Shown piece by piece: positions 14,968 through 17,841 of a DNA stretch of 17,841 nt; position 1 is the stretch's first letter; the number at the start of each line of letters is the position of its first letter. The notes below the pieces were generated by a model that saw only the letters and a program-made list of their open reading frames with translations, had not been told where the DNA came from and ran no database searches. The DNA is taken from contig JALUWC010000051.1 in NCBI GenBank assembly GCA_027019885.1, forward strand, positions 1 to 17,841. Direction: 5' to 3'. The DNA comes from Geoglobus sp. (GTDB taxonomy: Archaea; Halobacteriota; Archaeoglobi; Archaeoglobales; Archaeoglobaceae). A program made the translations under genes and the position numbers.

Positions 14968-15683
14968 GGGCTCACCCATCTGCGCTGAATGTAGTTGGAT
15001 ACTGCCGTCACTGTAAAAACAATTGCTATAAGCACAGTTCCAAGAGCGATTGCGAATTTTATTTCACCCCTCGCTACGTACATCTGGATGGATGTTGTGA
15101 GCACTCTGGTGTTAAGCTCTCCTCCCCTCACAAATATGTTACCTCCAACCATCAGCGCTATTCCGAGCTCTGCAATTGCCCTGTTGAATGCCGCTATAAC
15201 GGACAGCACTATTCCTGAAAGAGCTTCCTCAACAGTCTTGAGCATCGCCTGAACTCTGTTAGCTCCGAGAGTGAGCATGAGGTCTCTGAGCTCTTCTTCA
15301 ACGCTCTCGATTGAACTTGCAGTAAAGCTAACGACGATTGGCAGAATTAAGAGCATCTGACCGAGGCTTATTCCCATTTCAGTGTACAGTAATCCAAGAA
15401 AACCAAAAGGACCGGCAGGAGCGAGAAAAAGGTAAAGAATAAGACCCATTACGACTGTTGGAATCCCAAGCATCGCATTGAACACCGATTTTACTATGCC
15501 CTTCCCCCTGAATCTCGAAAGTCCCAAGGCAACACCCAAGGGAATTCCTGTGAGTGCGGCAAGCATCGCAGCGATTCCCGAAACCTTTACGCTTCTGAAG
15601 GCGATATCAAATAGTTCCCTATTACCGCTCGCCACAAGACTGAATGCTCCCGCGATGCCGTCAGCTATATATCCCCATGCCAT
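14964..15683 (-). CDS. tupB: Tungstate ABC transporter, permease
   Basis: The membrane channel of the tungstate importer; two copies are expected per complex. It has 239 residues with about five or six spans. MLGIPTVVMGLILYLFLAP near residue 70 is typical of TupB and related oxyanion permeases. The EAA loop that docks on the ATPase reads EELRDLMLTLGANRVQAM, with the conserved glycine. ATG 15683 follows the tupA stop after two bases and has no separate Shine-Dalgarno sequence, so its translation probably depends on tupA. Its stop overlaps the start of tupC as ATGA. Confidence 0.92.
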   Translation of the reverse strand: MAWGYIADGIAGAFSLVASGNRELFDIAFRSVKVSGIAAMLAALTGIPLGVALGLSRFRGKGIVKSVFNAMLGIPTVVMGLILYLFLAPAGPFGFLGLLYTEMGISLGQMLLILPIVVSFTASSIESVEEELRDLMLTLGANRVQAMLKTVEEALSGIVLSVIAAFNRAIAELGIALMVGGNIFVRGGELNTRVLTTSIQMYVARGEIKFAIALGTVLIAIVFTVTAVSNYIQRRWVSP

Positions 15684-15685
15684 GC

Positions 15686-16672
15686 TCAGCCAAACTCAAA
15701 GAACGTCATACCCTTTCCGTATCTGAACTTTTCGGGACACTCAGTTATCCTGCCATTGTCCTTTATAAGTCCGTAATTCGCTATCCAGTCAAAATACGGC
15801 TCTTTCTTCTCTTTGAGCACATTCACTATTGGGTAAAACAGCGGTTTTCCGAACTTGTCCTTTCCAAAATCTCCAATGATTCTCTGCCCGTCCTCACTTG
15901 TCAGCCAGTTTGCAAGAAGCTTGGCTCCCTCAAAATCCTTGTGAAACTTCTCCGGGTTGATGAGAATTATGGCGTAGATGTTTATCAGCTCTTTGCCCCT
16001 GTTAACCAAAGCTACGAGGTCTATGAGTCCTTCTTTTTTATATTTCAGATACGTGCCTGTATCTGAAAGAGTGTAAGCTTTTTTCGTGTTGGCATAGTTC
16101 AGCGTTGCTCCCATTCCTGTTCCTGTTGCAACAAACCAGCTCTCGTTTTTAATCTGCCTGTAGTCAAAGCCGGCCATCTTCCAGAGTGCTATCTCCTTCG
16201 TATTAGTTCCTGAGCCGTCATCCCTTGAAACCCATATCGCTTTCCCTTTCCTGCCCGCCTGAACTATCTTCTTTAAAGCCTCAACAGGATTCAGATCCTT
16301 TATCCCGGCCGGATCCTCTTCAGGCCCAACTATCACGAAAAAATTGTAGGCAAACACCTTCCTGTTAACCCCATAACCCTCTTCCATGAACCTGACTTCC
16401 TTGCTTCTTGCATGAACCATTATCGCATCGCTCACTCCGTTCTTCGCATCCTGTATTGCTGCTCCCGTACCCTTCGGGATGAAGTGAAGCTCTATTCCGT
16501 ACTTCTCCTTGAATGCGGGGGCTATAGCCTCTTCCAGCAAGCCCGTGTCATAGAGGCTGGTAGTAGTCGATATGGTGAGAACCCTTACCTCGGACTGTGC
16601 ATTGTGCTGCAGGATGAATGCTACTGCAACCAGAATCAGGACTGCACTTCCAATGGCAATAGCCTTTTTCAT
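15686..16672 (-). CDS. tupA: Tungstate ABC transporter, substrate-binding protein
   Basis: An extracytoplasmic protein that captures tungstate and delivers it to TupB. It has 328 residues. An N-terminal hydrophobic segment (about 5-21) is a signal or membrane anchor without a lipobox cysteine. The oxyanion-binding signature TTTSLYDTGLL starts at residue 36, and GTGAA at 68-72 and SRDDGSGTN from 149 complete the pocket. This layout is that of TupA rather than WtpA or ModA, which are the more familiar archaeal proteins. The frame is open up to 16702, but ATG 16672 is chosen because GAGGTGG (16683-16677) precedes it by four bases and MKKAIAIG starts a proper signal segment. It is first in tupABC, with a predicted operator and TATA box just upstream. 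Confidence 0.93.
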   Translation of the reverse strand: MKKAIAIGSAVLILVAVAFILQHNAQSEVRVLTISTTTSLYDTGLLEEAIAPAFKEKYGIELHFIPKGTGAAIQDAKNGVSDAIMVHARSKEVRFMEEGYGVNRKVFAYNFFVIVGPEEDPAGIKDLNPVEALKKIVQAGRKGKAIWVSRDDGSGTNTKEIALWKMAGFDYRQIKNESWFVATGTGMGATLNYANTKKAYTLSDTGTYLKYKKEGLIDLVALVNRGKELINIYAIILINPEKFHKDFEGAKLLANWLTSEDGQRIIGDFGKDKFGKPLFYPIVNVLKEKKEPYFDWIANYGLIKDNGRITECPEKFRYGKGMTFFEFG

Positions 16673-16681
16673 GGTACCACC

Positions 16682-16707
16682 TCGATATGCACAGCAATAC
16701 ATATCGA
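16682..16707. promoter_or_regulatory. Putative ModE-like operator of tupABC
   Basis: A perfect 8-bp inverted repeat, TCGATATG (16682-16689) and CATATCGA (16700-16707), with a 10-bp spacer. It lies between the TATA box and the tupA start and covers the predicted transcription start, so a bound protein would block transcription. The core, CGATATGC-N8-ACATATCG, is 24 bp long and recalls the E. coli ModE operator layout from memory. No regulator gene is in the window. Confidence 0.55.
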
Positions 16708-16717
16708 ATTTAAATAA
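16708..16717 (-). promoter_or_regulatory. TATA box of tupABC
   Basis: On the minus strand ATTTAAATTC lies directly next to the inverted repeat. Transcription would begin near 16687, leaving a leader of about 15 bases that includes the GAGGTGG site. The IS element begins only 23 bases beyond it and leaves this core promoter intact. Confidence 0.5.
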
Positions 16718-16723
16718 TTTTCT

Positions 16724-16739
16724 GTCACCAGAGATGTTA
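16724..16739. repeat. Left copy of the 16-bp target site duplication
   Basis: GTCACCAGAGATGTTA directly abuts the left inverted repeat of the IS element and is identical to 17716-17731. It marks the insertion site. The bases outside the two copies differ, so the duplication is exactly 16 bp. Confidence 0.9.
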
Positions 16740-16764
16740 TGTAGTATCCCGAAATAACTTTACA
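16740..16764. repeat. Left terminal inverted repeat of the IS element
   Basis: TGTAGTATCC starts the 25-bp repeat, which ends in CTTTACA. It matches the reverse complement of 17691-17715 at 21 of 25 positions, with the first ten identical. Confidence 0.9.
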
Positions 16765-16782
16765 CCCGAACAAAACTGCCAT

Positions 16783-17682
16783 GTGAGGAAGCTAACGAAC
16801 AGGGACATAGCAAGAATAGTGAAACAGTGGCTTAAGGGAAAGCCACTAAGAAAGATAGCAGAATTCTTTCAGGTAACAAGGCAGAGAATCCATCAGATAA
16901 TCAGAAAGTTCAGGGAAACAGGAAAAATCCCATTCCTGCAAAAACCAGGAAGAAAACCAAAGGAGATAGACGAAGAAACGGAGAGAATTATCTTGAAAGC
17001 TCACAAAGAATTCAACTTAGGAGCAGTTCACTTGGAAAGAAAGATAGAAGAAGTCTATGGAAAGCACATCCCTCACAACACCATCTACAAAGTCCTGTTA
17101 AAGAAAGGATTGGTTGAGGAGAATATGAAGAAGAAAAGGCAGAGGAAGTGGGTTCGTTACGAAAGAGAACACTCAATGGAATTGTGGCAGGGAGACTGGA
17201 AAATGATCAATATCAATGGAGAAGAGAAGTGGATGATTGCTTTCATGGACGATGCTTCTCGCTACATAACATGCTTCGGAGTTTTCGATGAGGCAACGAC
17301 TGAGAACACCATCAAAGTTCTGAGAAGAGGATTTGCTGAGTATGGCATTCCGGATGAAATTCTCACCGATTATGGCACACAATTTGTTCCTTCAAGGAAC
17401 AGAGATGAAGCCAAGCACAGATTCAAGCAGTTTCTTGCTGAACACGGTGTAAAGCACATCGTTGCAAGGATAAAGCATCCACAAACCAACGGTAAGATAG
17501 AGAGGTTTTTTGGTGAGGTTGAGAGGAGGGCTGAAAAGTTTGGTTCAGTTGAGGCTGTTGTGAGATGGCATAACGAGGTTAAGCCTCATAAAAGTTTGAA
17601 CTGGGATGAACCGATTAATGTTTTCTGGTATAAGCTTCCTCCAGAGAGGGTTATGTGGTTCGTAAGGAGGTGGTGGGATTGA
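16783..17682 (+). CDS. IS481-like DDE transposase
   Basis: A 299-residue enzyme that cuts and joins the ends of its own element. The N-terminal region (about 4-45) is a helix-turn-helix for end recognition (IARIVKQWLKGKPLRKIAEF, then VTRQRIHQIIRKF), followed by a second winged-helix-like region to about 110. The integrase-core (rve) domain shows the DDE triad as D138 in LWQGDWK, D196 in LTDYGTQF and E240 in QTNGKIERFFGEVERR; the last spacing is 43 residues, longer than the classical 35. The basic C-terminal end has RWHNEVKPHKSLNW, the YN-x-x-RPH-like motif common in IS3/IS481 enzymes. It begins at GTG 16783 without a Shine-Dalgarno sequence; an overlapping ATG at 16781 runs straight into a stop. 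The frame is intact and probably active. Confidence 0.92.
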   Translation: MRKLTNRDIARIVKQWLKGKPLRKIAEFFQVTRQRIHQIIRKFRETGKIPFLQKPGRKPKEIDEETERIILKAHKEFNLGAVHLERKIEEVYGKHIPHNTIYKVLLKKGLVEENMKKKRQRKWVRYEREHSMELWQGDWKMININGEEKWMIAFMDDASRYITCFGVFDEATTENTIKVLRRGFAEYGIPDEILTDYGTQFVPSRNRDEAKHRFKQFLAEHGVKHIVARIKHPQTNGKIERFFGEVERRAEKFGSVEAVVRWHNEVKPHKSLNWDEPINVFWYKLPPERVMWFVRRWWD

Positions 17683-17690
17683 AGAAGAAG

Positions 17691-17715
17691 TGTAAAATTA
17701 ATTTAGGATACTACA
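17691..17715. repeat. Right terminal inverted repeat of the IS element
   Basis: Begins TGTAAAATTA and ends GGATACTACA. It begins nine bases after the transposase stop codon and is paired with 16740-16764. Confidence 0.9.
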
Positions 17716-17731
17716 GTCACCAGAGATGTTA
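17716..17731. repeat. Right copy of the 16-bp target site duplication
   Basis: Identical to 16724-16739 and directly next to the right inverted repeat. It also contains the first unit of a 12-bp tandem repeat that continues to 17739. Confidence 0.9.
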
Positions 17732-17739
17732 CCAGAGAA
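17716..17739. repeat. 12-bp tandem repeat in the original target site
   Basis: GTCACCAGAGAT is followed directly by GTTACCAGAGAA, a match at 10 of 12 positions. Before the IS inserted, the pair lay between the tup promoter and the promoter of the gene on the right, so it could be a regulatory site. It may also be chance. Confidence 0.55.
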
Positions 17740-17754
17740 TAATCATGAGAACAA

Positions 17755-17763
17755 AGTTTATAA
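17755..17763 (+). promoter_or_regulatory. Candidate TATA box of the gene at the right edge
   Basis: AGTTTATAA lies 24-32 bases before GTG 17787, which would give a leaderless message starting at or beside that codon. The call rests on spacing and base content only. Confidence 0.4.
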
Positions 17764-17777
17764 CCAACTGCCTTTCA

Positions 17778-17841
17778 GTGCGGTACGTGCTGATTGATGA
17801 CCTGATAATATTCAGCGGATTTGCCATTCCGCTAACATTTA
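17778..17841 (+). CDS. Possible N-terminus of an unidentified protein (cut by window end)
   Basis: From GTG 17778 or GTG 17787 the frame stays open to the end of the window and reads RYVLIDDLIIFSGFAIPLTF, a hydrophobic start that could be a membrane protein. GTG 17787 fits a leaderless start from the TATA box at 17755-17763. Only 21 codons are visible, so neither the gene nor its family is secure. A 6-bp inverted repeat, AGCGGA/TCCGCT (17814-17833), lies inside it. Confidence 0.35.
   Translation, partial: MRYVLIDDLIIFSGFAIPLTF

Larger units (their letters stand above)
16740..17715 (+). mobile_element. IS481-like insertion sequence, 976 bp, intact
   Basis: A complete element bounded by 25-bp imperfect inverted repeats that begin with TGT and end with ACA, and flanked by identical 16-bp direct repeats. 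It carries one uninterrupted transposase gene. Length, TGT ends, a single DDE transposase and a long target duplication all fit IS481; the 16-bp duplication is at or just over the upper end usually quoted. It lies between the tupABC promoter and a probable divergent gene on the right. The perfect duplications and intact gene indicate a recent insertion. Confidence 0.92.

Noticed and set aside
17814..17833. Hairpin AGCGGA/TCCGCT as a terminator
   Set aside because: No T run follows on either strand, and it lies inside a probable coding start.
1..17841. CRISPR array, toxin-antitoxin or defence island
   Set aside because: No regularly spaced repeats, cas-like motifs or small paired toxin genes were seen.

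Overview
The window looks like the chromosome of a thermophilic euryarchaeon, most probably of the Archaeoglobales. This is inferred from gene content. A bacterial-type DNA gyrase B, sn-glycerol-1-phosphate dehydrogenase (archaeal ether-lipid stereochemistry), a Hel308 helicase, a tungsten aldehyde:ferredoxin oxidoreductase and an acyl-CoA dehydrogenase occur together. Promoters are TATA-box type, strong GGAGGTG ribosome binding sites often precede GTG or TTG starts, and the tRNA gene has no encoded CCA. Genes are tightly packed, and no gap longer than 300 bases lacks a gene.

Layout. Positions 1-5548 (+): the C-terminal end of an unidentified protein, a tungsten AOR-family oxidoreductase, gyrB, a DUF89 (ARMT1-like) phosphatase, and an ATGA-coupled small cysteine-rich protein. 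Positions 5545-7127 (-): a membrane-anchored thioredoxin-like protein followed by glycerol-1-phosphate dehydrogenase. They are transcribed divergently from Hel308 (7192-9312, +), with a TATA region that reads in both directions. An acyl-CoA dehydrogenase (9356-10603, +) follows and ends convergently with an operon on the minus strand (13103-10594). That operon holds a PLP-dependent lyase or decarboxylase resembling sphingosine-1-phosphate lyase and an MFS transporter. A divergent TatC (13186-13911, +) and tRNA-Ala(CGC) (14058-14129, +) come next.

Positions 16672-14254 (-) hold a complete tungstate-type ABC transporter operon, tupA-tupB-tupC. A perfect 8-bp inverted repeat lies directly over its predicted transcription start and resembles a ModE operator. 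Tungsten import fits the tungsten enzyme encoded at 445-2256.

An intact 976-bp IS481-like element (16740-17715) sits just upstream of the tup promoter. It has 25-bp imperfect terminal inverted repeats and exact 16-bp flanking direct repeats, and it separates tup from a probable divergent gene running off the right end.

I see no wholly new multi-gene defence or metabolic system. The best leads are the putative tungstate operator and the IS insertion beside it, a TatC lacking the glutamates used for twin-arginine recognition, an acyl-CoA dehydrogenase with its catalytic base apparently in the isovaleryl/long-chain position, the S1P-lyase-like enzyme paired with a transporter, and the DUF89/cysteine-rich gene pair.
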